Under the pieces are notes generated by a model that did not search any database, was not told where the DNA came from, and worked only from the letters and a program-made list of their open reading frames with translations. This document shows positions 42,205 through 51,295 of a DNA stretch of 64,000 nt, one piece after another (the first letter of the stretch is position 1; each line of letters opens with the position of its first letter). The stretch is from Micromonospora polyrhachis (GTDB lineage: Bacteria > Actinomycetota > Actinomycetes > Mycobacteriales > Micromonosporaceae): assembly GCF_014203835.1 (NCBI RefSeq), contig NZ_JACHJW010000001.1:496001-560000 (forward strand), in the 5' to 3' direction. Position numbers and translations under genes: made by a program.

Positions 42205-42582
42205 GTGATCGCGGCCCTGCAATGCGTGGTACTGGACTGTTCCGACGTCGCCAAACTGGCGCACTTCTACCGGTCCCTGCTCGGCGGTACGGTCAACCAG
42301 CCCGACCGGCGGTGGAGCCTGGACGACGACTGGGCCACGCTGCACACCGGCGCCGGCCTGGTGCTGGCGTTCCAACGGGTGGCGGAACACCGGCCGCCCC
42401 GGTGGCCCGACCCCACCCGTCCCCAACAGTTCCACCTCGACCTGGGCGTACCCGACCTGGACGCGGCCGAGCGGGAGGTGCTCGCGGCCGGGGCCACCTT
42501 GCTCGATGCGGGGGACCCCGCCCGGGGATGGCGGGTCTACGCCGACCCGGCCGGGCACCCGTTCTGTTTCGTCCGCGAATGA
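42205..42582 (+). CDS. VOC (glyoxalase-like) superfamily protein
   Basis: A 125-residue single-domain protein. It begins IAALQCVVLDCSDVAKLAHFYRSLLGG, has a QFHLDLGVPDLDAAEREVLAAGA second strand-helix unit and ends RVYADPAGHPFCFVRE. This is the glyoxalase-like resistance/dioxygenase fold. Metal ligands are not clearly complete, so catalysis is unproven. GTG 42205 is used. It is divergent from the siderophore operon with about 120 bp between. Confidence 0.78.
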   Translation: MIAALQCVVLDCSDVAKLAHFYRSLLGGTVNQPDRRWSLDDDWATLHTGAGLVLAFQRVAEHRPPRWPDPTRPQQFHLDLGVPDLDAAEREVLAAGATLLDAGDPARGWRVYADPAGHPFCFVRE

Positions 42583-42651
42583 TGTTCGGCCTGCTCCGGC
42601 TCACCGGCGGTACGCCGGGCGGGTAGGCCGGATGTCGGGCAAGCTGTCGGG

Positions 42652-43212
42652 GTGGCGGTCGACATCGTCTTCGAGCCTCCCGCACCGACCACCGACGAGG
42701 AGGCCGGTCGGATCAGCGGCTGGCGTTCGGGGGTGCTCTCCGCGTACGGCCGTAGTCGTGCCCGGCAACTCGGTGAGCGGCACCGGGCCGACGGCATCAC
42801 CGGGGTGTTCTGTTCCGACCTGGACAGCGTGGTGCAGACCGTGGAGATCGCCTTTCCGCACCGGGGCATCCCGGTCCACCGGGACACCCGGTTGCGCGAG
42901 TGTGACTACGGAGACTTCGACGGTATGCCGGTGGCCGAGTTCGCCCCCCTCCGGTCACGCCACCTCGACCAGCCATTCCCGCGTGGGCAGAGCTACCGTC
43001 AGGTGGTCGACCAGACCCGGGGGTTCCTGCGCGATCTGGCGGCGGCGTGGGATGGGCGACGGGTGCTGGTGGTCGCCCACACCGCCAACCGGTGGGCATT
43101 CGACCACCTGCTCACCGGTGTGCCGCTGGAGAATCTGCTCGACGCGCCGCTGCACTGGCCGGAACGCGGGCAGTACCGCCTGCCAACGGGTGGCATAGAA
43201 CACCGGCATTGA
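42652..43212 (+). CDS. Histidine phosphatase-like protein lacking the RHG motif
   Basis: A 186-residue protein that follows the histidine phosphatase fold. SRARQLGERHR, CSDLDSVVQTVEIAF, LRECDYGDFDGMP and VLVVAHTANRWAFDHLL are the conserved regions. Active enzymes have RHGET near the N-terminus with the phosphorylated His; here the equivalent is IVFEPPAPTTDEEAGR, with no His. The second His in VVAHT remains. It may be inactive, or a non-phosphatase binder. It follows the VOC gene by 69 bases on the same strand. Confidence 0.72.
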   Translation: MAVDIVFEPPAPTTDEEAGRISGWRSGVLSAYGRSRARQLGERHRADGITGVFCSDLDSVVQTVEIAFPHRGIPVHRDTRLRECDYGDFDGMPVAEFAPLRSRHLDQPFPRGQSYRQVVDQTRGFLRDLAAAWDGRRVLVVAHTANRWAFDHLLTGVPLENLLDAPLHWPERGQYRLPTGGIEHRH

Positions 43213-43335
43213 CCGGCTATGCCGCCCTCGCCTCGGAGCCTTCGGTGTCAGGTGGAACGCCCGGCGGGCAGGCGGGGGTGGTCACGTCGATCCACTCGCC
43301 GCGACCACCACCGCAGCCGGGGTGGAGAAGTCGGT

Positions 43336-43554
43336 TCAGCAGGTGCCGATACCGGACCGGTAGGTGCAGGTGCAGGTGTACTTGTTGCCGCTGGAGTCGC
43401 ACACGCACCGGGTGTAGTAGGGCCGCTCACCCGAGCAGTAACAGTAGGAGCCCCACCACCACGAGTTGGGGGTGCAGGTGGCCGCCGACGCGGTCACCCT
43501 CGGGACGATCAGGCCCAGAATCCGGTCGCTGATGGCTCCGACGAGTCGAACCAT
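43336..43554 (-). CDS. Cysteine-rich small peptide, candidate exported precursor
   Basis: A 72-residue peptide. The first 25 residues (MVRLVGAISDRILGLIVPRV, then TASAA) form an amphipathic leader-like stretch with no strong Sec core. The remaining 47 residues carry eight Cys (including CYC, CVC and CTC pairs), three consecutive Trp, and many Tyr and Thr, ending GIGTC. An ideal GGAGGAAGAC ribosome site precedes ATG 43554. It is 76 bases downstream of a dedicated ABC exporter gene and one gene from a thioredoxin-like protein. A disulfide-rich or otherwise modified secreted peptide is the natural reading; I know no described family. Confidence 0.72.
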   Translation of the reverse strand: MVRLVGAISDRILGLIVPRVTASAATCTPNSWWWGSYCYCSGERPYYTRCVCDSSGNKYTCTCTYRSGIGTC

Positions 43555-43630
43555 GTCTTCCTCCGCTCTCAGGACATCGTCAAGGGATCCATTTACGCTA
43601 GACGATCTATCCGACCTCTACGACTCGACC

Positions 43631-45520
43631 TTAATCGATAGTTATCGAATCTTGATGGTCGACTCGGCCCGGGTCGGACGCCGGATCCGAATCGAGCTGA
43701 TAGCCGGCGGCCTGGAGACGGAACAGGCGGGCGTAGGCCCCCTCCGCCGCCAGCAGTACCTCGTGCCCGCCCTGTTCGACGACGGTCCCGTCGGCGACCA
43801 CCACTATCCGGTCCGCCGCCCGGATCGCACCGAGCCGATGCGAGACGAGCACGCTGGTACGGCCTTCCCGGTGCTGGCGCAGCCGGGTGTGCAGTTCGTG
43901 CTCGGCCTCCGCGTCCAGTCCCGCGCTCGGCTCGTCGAGGATCATCAGGTCACCTCGGTCGCGCAGAAAGGCCCGGGCCAGCGCCACCCGCTGCCACTGA
44001 CCGCCGGAGAGACGAATCCCGGTTTCCGGGTCGCCCTGGTCGGACTCGCCGAAGAACAGTCGGGTCAACAGGGTGTCGTAACCGCGCGGCAGCGAACTGA
44101 GCAGATCGTGGACTCCGGCCCGGCGGGCGGCGGTGTGCAGACGTTCCGGGTCGTCGAGCACCGACAGGTCCCCCAGGGCGACGTTCTCCCGGGCGGTGAG
44201 GTCGTACTCCATGAAGTCCTGGAAGACCGCACCGATACGCTGACGCAGCTGGGCGGCATCGACCGTACGAAGATCGACACCGTCCCAGGTGATCGCCCCC
44301 CGCGTGGGGTCGTAGAAGCGGCAGAGCAGTTTCACGATGGTGCTCTTACCCGCCCCGTTGAGCCCGACCATGCCGGTCGCCATCCCCGCTGGAATGCGCA
44401 GGTTGAGGCCGCGCAGCACCCAGGGATGCTCGTCGCCGTAGCGGAACCACACATCGTGGAACTCGATGCCGTCGCGCAGCAGCGGCAACTCGACCGGTCG
44501 GGCCGGCACCGGAAGATCCGGTTCGGCGTCGACCACCGAGACGTAGTGGTCGAACAACAGCAACTGCTCGTGCGCCTGCGCCACCGCGTTGACCAGGGCA
44601 TTTATCCCGCTCTGCACCCCGGCGACGGCGGCGATCACCATCGACACGTCACCCACGCTGAGTTGGTTCGACCGCGCCGCCTGGATGGCCCAGATCAGGG
44701 CGGCACCCGACACCACTGCCCCGAGCCCCGCCAACCCGCCCTGAACCACCAGCACCCGCTGATCGACCCGGCGCCGGGCCCGATTGGCGGTACGCCGTTC
44801 GGAGAGCATCCGCCCCCGAAGGAAACCCCCCACCCCGAACAGCCTGATCTCCTTGGCCGCGTGGACGCTGTCCAACAGGCCCCGGTAGAACATCTCCCGG
44901 CGTTCGGTCGGACCGATCTGCCACAGCACCCCGGCCCGCCGCCGAGCCAGCGCCAGCTCGGCGGCCAGCACGGGTACGGCGGTCAACAGCACCAACAACG
45001 TGATCATCGGACTCAACAGGCTCAACGAGCCGACGAAACCGACGAGCGTGACCGCGCCCCGCAGCAGACCAAAGCCGGCCTCCACCACCTGGGCAGGGGT
45101 CGCCGCCCCCTGTTGGGCCAGCCGCAGCCGGTCCAGGAAGACCGGATCCTCGAACTTGACCAGCCCGACGAACCGCTCCACCGCCCCGTACAACCGGTCC
45201 TCGGCGACCAGCGCGACGGCCCGATCGATCTCCGCGCGCAGATAGTCGCCGAGCCGGGGCAGCATCGCCATCGTCACTCCGGCCAACGCCAGCAGCACCG
45301 CCAGACCGGACAGTCCGGCGCCCCCGGCGGTTAGCCGGTCGATGACCAGCTTCAACAGCCAGGCGGTCGCGACCGGGACACCGGCCGCCGCCAGCGCGAC
45401 CAGCCCGTACGCGAGGGTGGCCAGGGGCGCGGCCTGCCAGGTGAGACGGGCGGCTGTGGTCGCCGCGACCAGCGACTTCCGACCTCCGAGACGGGTCGTG
45501 ACCGGTGCGCTGCCGTCCAT
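43631..45520 (-). CDS. ABC exporter, half-transporter type with fused ATPase
   Basis: A 629-residue exporter. Six spans lie in residues 25-310 and the ATPase in 345-610. Walker A is GLNGAGKST (386-394), Q-loop Gln434, signature LSGGQ (504-508), Walker B LMILDE (525-530) and H-loop His561. There is no N-terminal peptidase C39 domain, so any leader removal needs another protease. It sits between the thioredoxin-like gene (10 bases upstream) and the Cys-rich peptide gene, and probably exports that peptide. A small palindrome TCGATA-GT-TATCGA spans its stop codon. Confidence 0.85.
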   Translation of the reverse strand: MDGSAPVTTRLGGRKSLVAATTAARLTWQAAPLATLAYGLVALAAAGVPVATAWLLKLVIDRLTAGGAGLSGLAVLLALAGVTMAMLPRLGDYLRAEIDRAVALVAEDRLYGAVERFVGLVKFEDPVFLDRLRLAQQGAATPAQVVEAGFGLLRGAVTLVGFVGSLSLLSPMITLLVLLTAVPVLAAELALARRRAGVLWQIGPTERREMFYRGLLDSVHAAKEIRLFGVGGFLRGRMLSERRTANRARRRVDQRVLVVQGGLAGLGAVVSGAALIWAIQAARSNQLSVGDVSMVIAAVAGVQSGINALVNAVAQAHEQLLLFDHYVSVVDAEPDLPVPARPVELPLLRDGIEFHDVWFRYGDEHPWVLRGLNLRIPAGMATGMVGLNGAGKSTIVKLLCRFYDPTRGAITWDGVDLRTVDAAQLRQRIGAVFQDFMEYDLTARENVALGDLSVLDDPERLHTAARRAGVHDLLSSLPRGYDTLLTRLFFGESDQGDPETGIRLSGGQWQRVALARAFLRDRGDLMILDEPSAGLDAEAEHELHTRLRQHREGRTSVLVSHRLGAIRAADRIVVVADGTVVEQGGHEVLLAAEGAYARLFRLQAAGYQLDSDPASDPGRVDHQDSITID

Positions 45521-45530
45521 GATCACCAGT

Positions 45531-46067
45531 TCAGGCGACAACGGTCGACGGCAGCTCGTCCAGGGTGGATCCGCTGGCCAGCACCGTGCCCCGCTCGTCG
45601 ACCAGGCAGAGGGCGGGGAAACCGTTGATCGCGAACGCCCGGGAGACCGCTCCGCCATCGGGCTCCACCACGACCTGGGCCACCGGGGTGAGCGCGGTGA
45701 CCGCTTCGACGGCATCCGCCGGCGTACCGACCACGACCGCCAGCACCTGTGACCGACCGCCGGGCGCGGTGCCCGCGTACTCGATGAACTCCGGCATCCG
45801 CTCCCGGCAGGGGGCGCAGTGCGGAGAGAAGAACGAGACCACCGTACGACCGGCCAACCCGTCGCGGGAGACCCGTATACCGTCGATGGTGTCGGCCGTG
45901 AACTCGCCGACCGTGGCTCCGGCCGGCAGGATGATGTCAGAGCCGTGGCGCAACTCGGAAAGCTGCTCGGTGTGCTCCCGCAGCCGGCGGATCACCCCGA
46001 AGGTCAGCAACAGGTTGAGCAGGCCAATGAGTCCGACGACGACCATTCCCACCCACACGTACGACAT
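45531..46067 (-). CDS. Membrane-anchored TlpA/ResA-like thioredoxin
   Basis: A 178-residue protein with one N-terminal span (about 4-25) and an extracytoplasmic thioredoxin domain. The redox motif is CAPC with C84 and C87 in FSPHCAPCRERMPEF. IRVSRDGLAGRTVVSFF and AFAINGFPALCLVDERG (cis-Pro region) are further signatures. Such proteins form or reshuffle disulfides outside the membrane. AGGAG precedes ATG 46067. As first gene of the set it could fold the Cys-rich peptide encoded downstream. Confidence 0.85.
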   Translation of the reverse strand: MSYVWVGMVVVGLIGLLNLLLTFGVIRRLREHTEQLSELRHGSDIILPAGATVGEFTADTIDGIRVSRDGLAGRTVVSFFSPHCAPCRERMPEFIEYAGTAPGGRSQVLAVVVGTPADAVEAVTALTPVAQVVVEPDGGAVSRAFAINGFPALCLVDERGTVLASGSTLDELPSTVVA

Positions 46068-46369
46068 GAAACCGCTCCTCACGTGAACTCGGCTTGCTCT
46101 TGGTTGCCGACGGACCGGTCCGGCCGGACAGACCCGAAGCGGTGCCGGACGGACCGAAGTTGTAGCGGTCGTGGCTGCCGGCGAAGCCGACCGACAACCA
46201 TGGACATCACTGGATCAGGCTAAAGAAGATCTATATGTTCGCGCTACCCACGATCCACTTCGTCAGCCACCCGGCTCACGGAACCTCACGAAACCTCACC
46301 TGGGCGGCTTGGTCGAGGGGATAACTCGAAGGCAGTCGGAGATCGGTTGTGCCTATCCTTGGCGACGAC

Positions 46370-49300
46370 ATGCAGACGCCGCCAGACTCCCGTGCCCGTG
46401 CCGACCTCGCCGAACTTCGCTCCCGGCTGACCGAGCTGACCATCCGGGACCAGCGCCGTACCCAGCGCCGGCTCGACGGGGTCCGCAAGATCCGCGACCC
46501 CCAGCGACGCGAGTCGGCCCTGGCCGAGATCGAGGCGGAGGTGACCGCTGCCGAGGAGCGGCTGGCCAGTCGCCGGGCCGGCGTGCCGGTAGTCACCTAT
46601 CCGGCCGGGTTACCGGTCAGCGAGAAGAAGGACGAGATCCTCGCCGCGATCCGCGACCACCAGGTGGTGATCGTCGCTGGCGAGACGGGCTCAGGAAAGA
46701 CGACCCAGCTGCCGAAGATCTGCCTGGAGCTGGGACGGGGCGTACGCGGCATGATCGGGCACACCCAGCCGCGCCGGCTGGCCGCCCGTACGGTGGCGAA
46801 CCGGATCGCCGAGGAGTTGGGCACCGAGCTGGGTCAGACGGTCGGCTACAAGGTGCGCTTCACCGACCAGGTCAGCGACGGCACCATGGTCAAGCTGATG
46901 ACCGACGGCATCCTGCTCGCCGAGTTGCAACAGGACCGGATGCTGAGCCGGTACGACACGTTGATCATCGACGAGGCCCACGAGCGCAGCCTCAACATCG
47001 ACTTCATCCTCGGTTACCTGAAGCAGCTACTCCCCCGCCGACCCGACCTCAAGGTGATCATCACCTCGGCCACCATCGACCCGCAGCGCTTCTCCCGGCA
47101 CTTCGGTGGGACACCGAACGACCAGCCCAGCCGTGGTATACCGAACGACCAGCCCAGCGGTGGGACACCAAACGACCAGCCCAGCGGGGATGCACCGATC
47201 ATCGAGGTGTCCGGACGGACGTACCCGGTGGAGGTGCGCTACCGGCCCCTCGTGCTCGACCTCGACGAGGACGGCGAGGAGGACGGCGAGAACGTCCGGG
47301 ACCAGGTGCAGGCGATCAGCGACGCGGTCGAGGAGCTGGTCGCCGAGGGGCCCGGTGACATCCTGGTCTTCCTCAGCGGGGAACGAGAAATCCGGGACAC
47401 CGCCGACGCGCTCGGCAAACTGGTCCAGTCCCGCCCCGCGCTACGCGGCACCGAGATCCTGCCGCTGTACGCCCGGCTCTCCAGCGCCGAACAGCACCGG
47501 ATCTTCCAGGCGCACAGCACGCGACGGGTGGTGCTGGCCACCAACGTCGCCGAGACCTCGCTGACCGTCCCCGGCATCAAGTACGTCGTCGACCCCGGCA
47601 CCGCCCGGATCTCCCGGTACAGCCACCGGTTGAAGGTGCAGCGGCTGCCGATCGAGGCGATCTCCCAGGCCTCGGCCAACCAGCGCAAGGGCCGGTGCGG
47701 TCGCACCTCGGACGGCATCTGCATCCGCCTCTACGACGAGCGGGACTTCCTGTCCCGGCCGGAGTTCACCGACCCGGAGATCCTGCGTACCAATCTCGCC
47801 TCGGTCATCCTCCAGATGACCGCGATCGGGCTGGGCGACATCGCTGCCTTCCCGTTCATCGACCCGCCGGACCGCCGCAACATCGCCGACGGGGTGAACC
47901 TGCTGCACGAGCTGGGTGCGTTGGAGCCGGTGGCCGGCGAGAGCGCCCAGCGGCTGACCCAACTGGGGCACCGGTTGGCCCAACTGCCGGTCGATCCCCG
48001 TCTGGCCCGAATGGTGCTGGAGGGCGAGCGCAACGGCTGCGCCACCGAGGTGGCGGTGATCGCCGCCGCGCTTTCGATCCAGGATCCACGGGAACGTCCG
48101 GCGGACAAGCAGGCCCAGGCCGACCAGGCACACGCCCGATTCGCCGACAAGGAGTCGGACTTCGCCGCGCTGCTCAACCTGTGGCGCTATCTACGGGAAC
48201 AGCAGAAGGCGCTCTCCTCCAGCGCGTTCCGTCGCATGTGCAAAGCGGAGTACCTCAACTACCTGCGGGTACGCGAGTGGCAGGACATCTTCAGTCAGCT
48301 GCGCCAGGTGCTGCGTACCCTCGACAACGGACCGCGGCGGGGTTCGGAGGGCCGAGCAGAGCGGGGTTCCGACGGTGGAACGCCCCGGGGTGACAGCAGG
48401 GCCAAGCGGCTGGACGCGGACCAGGCCGGTGACGATGGCGAGATCGACACGCAGCGGATCCACCAGTCGCTGCTGGCCGGGCTCCTCTCCCATGTCGGGC
48501 TCAAGGACGCGCAGAAGCACGAGTACCTCGGTGCCCGGGGAGCCCGGTTCGCGCTCTTCCCCGGCTCGGCGCTGTTCAAGAAGCCACCGCGCTGGGTGAT
48601 GGCCGCCGAGCTGGTGGAGACCTCCCGACTCTGGGGACGGGTCGCCGCCCGGGTGGAGCCGGAGTGGGTCGAGGCGCTCGCCGGTCACCTGGTCAAACGC
48701 AGCTACAGCGAGCCGCACTGGGAGAAGAAACAGGCCGCCGTGATGGCGTACGAGCGGGTCACCCTGTACGGCATCCCGCTGGCCACCGGCCGGAAGGTGA
48801 ACTTCGGTCGGATCGACCCGGCGCTCTCCCGGGAGTTGTTCCTGCGGCACGCGCTGGTCGAGGGCGACTGGCAGACCCATCACCAGTTCTTCCAGGCCAA
48901 CCGAGCACTGCTGGACGAGGTGGGCGAGTTGGAGAACCGGGCCCGCCGGCGCGACATCCTGGTCGACGACGAAACCCTGTTCGAGTTCTACGACCAGCGG
49001 GTGCCGGCCGATGTGGTCTCCGGGCGGCACTTCGACAGTTGGTGGAAGAAGACCCGCCGCGAGCAGCCCGACCTGCTCACCTTCGACCGGGAGATGCTGG
49101 TCAACCAGGGCAAGGGCGGGGTGGCTGCGACCGACTACCCGAACACCTGGCACTCCGAGGGGATGGCGCTTCCGCTGACCTACCGGTTCGAGCCGGGGGC
49201 CGACACCGACGGGATCACCGTCGACATCCCGCTGCCGATGCTCAACCAGGTACCGGCGGAGAGCTTCGACTGGCAGGTACCGGGGCTACGCGAGGAGCTG

Positions 49301-50497
49301 GTCGTCGCACTGATCCGGTCGCTACCCAAGGCCGTACGTCGGAACTTCGTCCCGGTGCCGGACTATGCGCGAGCGGTGCTGGCCCGGCTGCGGCCGGGCG
49401 CGGAACCGCTGCTCGACGCGCTGGCGCGGGAGCTGCGCCGGATGACCGGGGTGACCATTCCCCACGGTGCCTGGGATCTCGACCGGTTGCCGGCCCACCT
49501 GCGGCTCAACTTCCGGGTGGTCGACGAGGAGCAGAAGCCGGTCGCCGAGGGCCGTGATCTCACCGCCCTCCAGCAGCAGCTCAAGACGGAGGTACGCCGG
49601 GTCGTGGCCGCTGCCGCACCGGACGTCCAGCGCACCGGCCTGCGGGAGTGGAGCATCGGCACGCTGCCCCGCTCGGTGGAGCAGAACCGGGCCGGTTATC
49701 TGGTCACCGCCTATCCGGCGCTGGTGGACGAGGGCGACAGTGTCGGGGTCCGTGCCTTCGAGACCGAGGCCGAGCAGCAGGCGGCGATGTGGGCGGGCAT
49801 CCGTCGACTGCTCCGGCTGACCATCCCCTCCCCGGCGAAGTTCCTCCAGGGTCGGCTCTCCAACGAGGCGAAGCTGGCGTTGAGTCGTAACCCGCACCGC
49901 AACGTGGTCGACCTGCTTGACGACGCGGCCGGCGCGGCCATCGACAAGCTGGTCTCGGACGCGGGTGGGCCAGCCTGGGACGCGGAGGGCTTCGCCGCCC
50001 TGCGCGACCGGGTCCGGGCCGATCTGGTGGACACTGTGGTCGAGGTGGTCGACCGGGTACGCCGGGTGCTGACCACGGCGTACGCGGTCGAGCAGCGGTT
50101 GGGGCGGACCAACAGCCTGACCATGGTGGCGGCGCTGGCGGACATCCGGGCGCAGCTCACCGGTCTGGTGCACCGGGGGTTCGTCACCGAGACCGGCTGG
50201 GCCCGGCTGGCCGATGTTCCCCGCTATCTGGCAGGCATCGAGCGCCGACTGGACAAGTTGCCGCAGAACCCGCAACGGGACCGGGAGCAGCAGTCCCGGA
50301 TCGAGCAGGTGCAGAAGGAGTACCAGGAGATGTTGGCCGCCCTGCCGCCGAGCCGGCGCGACGACGACGCGGTACGGCAGATCCGCTGGATGATCGAGGA
50401 GTTGCGGGTGAACGTCTTCGCCCAGGCGCTCGGTACGCCGTACCCGGTCTCCGAGCAGCGAATCTACCGGGCGATGGACCTGGCCGAGGGGCGCTGA
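46370..50497 (+). CDS. hrpA: ATP-dependent RNA helicase HrpA
   Basis: A 1375-residue DEAH-box helicase. Walker A is GETGSGKT (104-111), followed by IIDEAHERSLNIDF, the SAT motif VIITSATID, and LATNVAETSLTVPGIKYVVDPG and QRKGRCGRTSDGICIRLY in the second domain. The C-terminal half holds the helicase-associated and DUF3418 regions of HrpA. Two low-complexity insertions are unusual: a 9-residue tandem repeat at about 246-272 and a Gly/Arg/Asp-rich loop around 660-690. HrpA rescues stalled translation complexes in other bacteria. ATG 46370 is preferred to GTG 46349. Confidence 0.93.
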   Translation: MQTPPDSRARADLAELRSRLTELTIRDQRRTQRRLDGVRKIRDPQRRESALAEIEAEVTAAEERLASRRAGVPVVTYPAGLPVSEKKDEILAAIRDHQVVIVAGETGSGKTTQLPKICLELGRGVRGMIGHTQPRRLAARTVANRIAEELGTELGQTVGYKVRFTDQVSDGTMVKLMTDGILLAELQQDRMLSRYDTLIIDEAHERSLNIDFILGYLKQLLPRRPDLKVIITSATIDPQRFSRHFGGTPNDQPSRGIPNDQPSGGTPNDQPSGDAPIIEVSGRTYPVEVRYRPLVLDLDEDGEEDGENVRDQVQAISDAVEELVAEGPGDILVFLSGEREIRDTADALGKLVQSRPALRGTEILPLYARLSSAEQHRIFQAHSTRRVVLATNVAETSLTVPGIKYVVDPGTARISRYSHRLKVQRLPIEAISQASANQRKGRCGRTSDGICIRLYDERDFLSRPEFTDPEILRTNLASVILQMTAIGLGDIAAFPFIDPPDRRNIADGVNLLHELGALEPVAGESAQRLTQLGHRLAQLPVDPRLARMVLEGERNGCATEVAVIAAALSIQDPRERPADKQAQADQAHARFADKESDFAALLNLWRYLREQQKALSSSAFRRMCKAEYLNYLRVREWQDIFSQLRQVLRTLDNGPRRGSEGRAERGSDGGTPRGDSRAKRLDADQAGDDGEIDTQRIHQSLLAGLLSHVGLKDAQKHEYLGARGARFALFPGSALFKKPPRWVMAAELVETSRLWGRVAARVEPEWVEALAGHLVKRSYSEPHWEKKQAAVMAYERVTLYGIPLATGRKVNFGRIDPALSRELFLRHALVEGDWQTHHQFFQANRALLDEVGELENRARRRDILVDDETLFEFYDQRVPADVVSGRHFDSWWKKTRREQPDLLTFDREMLVNQGKGGVAATDYPNTWHSEGMALPLTYRFEPGADTDGITVDIPLPMLNQVPAESFDWQVPGLREELVVALIRSLPKAVRRNFVPVPDYARAVLARLRPGAEPLLDALARELRRMTGVTIPHGAWDLDRLPAHLRLNFRVVDEEQKPVAEGRDLTALQQQLKTEVRRVVAAAAPDVQRTGLREWSIGTLPRSVEQNRAGYLVTAYPALVDEGDSVGVRAFETEAEQQAAMWAGIRRLLRLTIPSPAKFLQGRLSNEAKLALSRNPHRNVVDLLDDAAGAAIDKLVSDAGGPAWDAEGFAALRDRVRADLVDTVVEVVDRVRRVLTTAYAVEQRLGRTNSLTMVAALADIRAQLTGLVHRGFVTETGWARLADVPRYLAGIERRLDKLPQNPQRDREQQSRIEQVQKEYQEMLAALPPSRRDDDAVRQIRWMIEELRVNVFAQALGTPYPVSEQRIYRAMDLAEGR
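47104..47184 (+). repeat. In-frame 27-bp tandem repeat inside hrpA
   Basis: Three 27-bp units at 47104-47130, 47131-47157 and 47158-47184 share CCGAACGACCAGCCCAG-type sequence and encode G-x-x-PNDQPS three times. A partial fourth follows. It sits between helicase motif III and the next conserved strand, so it is probably a surface loop. Confidence 0.9.
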
Positions 50498-50519
50498 CCG
50501 GTTTCCGGCGGTCCCGTCT

Positions 50520-50535
50520 TGCTCGCTTTCGAGCA
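50520..50535. terminator. Small hairpin between hrpA and a convergent gene
   Basis: TGCTCG-CTTT-CGAGCA forms a 6-bp stem 22 bases after the hrpA stop and 10 bases beyond the opposing gene's stop. A bidirectional terminator is likely, though the stem is short. Confidence 0.45.
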
Positions 50536-50545
50536 GTGCGAGTGG

Positions 50546-51142
50546 TCAGACCGTGCCGGCCGGGATGTGTCGGACCCGGGCAAGCTGCCCAAAGCTGTGG
50601 CTTCCGCCGTACCACGTGCCGAACCCAGTGCCGGCGACGGTGCCGTAGGCACTGGTCGTCAGGTACCGCGTACCGGCCTCGTCCGTCCATTCCGAATGCT
50701 CTGGGTTCCCGACGGAGGTCCAGGTCACCCGAAGGGTGGTCGTCCTGCTGTCCTCCTGCTCGGTGCAGGTCTCGCTCTCGTCCTCGCCAAGGTGATAGGT
50801 GCAGGTGCGTCGCAGTTCCTGATAGGGCAGCTCAGCCGTGACCGCAGCGGCCTCCAGGGTGAAGTGGAAGTGGGTCACGGGAACGTCGTACGCGTTACGG
50901 AAGATCCAGTTGCAGACGCGGATGGTGTCAGTGGTCTCACACGAGTCATCGGCCCATTCGGCGTTGATCTTTACGATGCCGTTGATCCGGGAGACGTCCA
51001 CATCCAGCGAGACGCTGCTGTCGTTGCTACGGAAGCCGGCGTGCGCGTGCTCGCTGGTCGAGTCTGCGGCGGCTGGCATCGCCGGTACAAGGGTGGCAGC
51101 TACGGCAAGGCCAGCAACGGTCAAGGCATGACGGAACTTCAC
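50546..51142 (-). CDS. Secreted hypothetical protein
   Basis: A 198-residue protein with a clear Sec signal (1-27, MPAAADS at the cleavage region). The mature part is rich in Thr and beta-like, with four cysteines (CETTDTIRVC and CTYHLGEDESETC pairs) that probably form disulfides. It contains many Trp and Tyr and ends TGFGTWYGGSHSF. I do not recognise the family. It is convergent with hrpA. Confidence 0.72.
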   Translation of the reverse strand: MKFRHALTVAGLAVAATLVPAMPAAADSTSEHAHAGFRSNDSSVSLDVDVSRINGIVKINAEWADDSCETTDTIRVCNWIFRNAYDVPVTHFHFTLEAAAVTAELPYQELRRTCTYHLGEDESETCTEQEDSRTTTLRVTWTSVGNPEHSEWTDEAGTRYLTTSAYGTVAGTGFGTWYGGSHSFGQLARVRHIPAGTV

Positions 51143-51295
51143 GGAACCACTCCTCAGAGGACGCTCATGACGGCCTTGATATTAGATCAGGTTCGATGCC
51201 ATCGTCCCAGCACGATCCGACGCTGACGCTCTTGCGTACGTCACCGTCGCCCGGCTCTCGTCACGCGTCACGGTGCCAGCCAGCACCGGCCTAGC

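Noticed and set aside
45937-46197. Small TTG-initiated frame before the TlpA-like gene, with a coding-like start
   Set aside because: The first 40 codons have high third-position GC, but the frame soon runs into the TlpA gene in another frame, has no ribosome site and no recognisable product. It may still be a tiny gene, but I cannot support it.
46349-46369. GTG start of hrpA seven codons upstream
   Set aside because: No ribosome site supports it better than ATG 46370, and the family N-terminus is charged and starts near the ATG. The difference is minor and remains uncertain.
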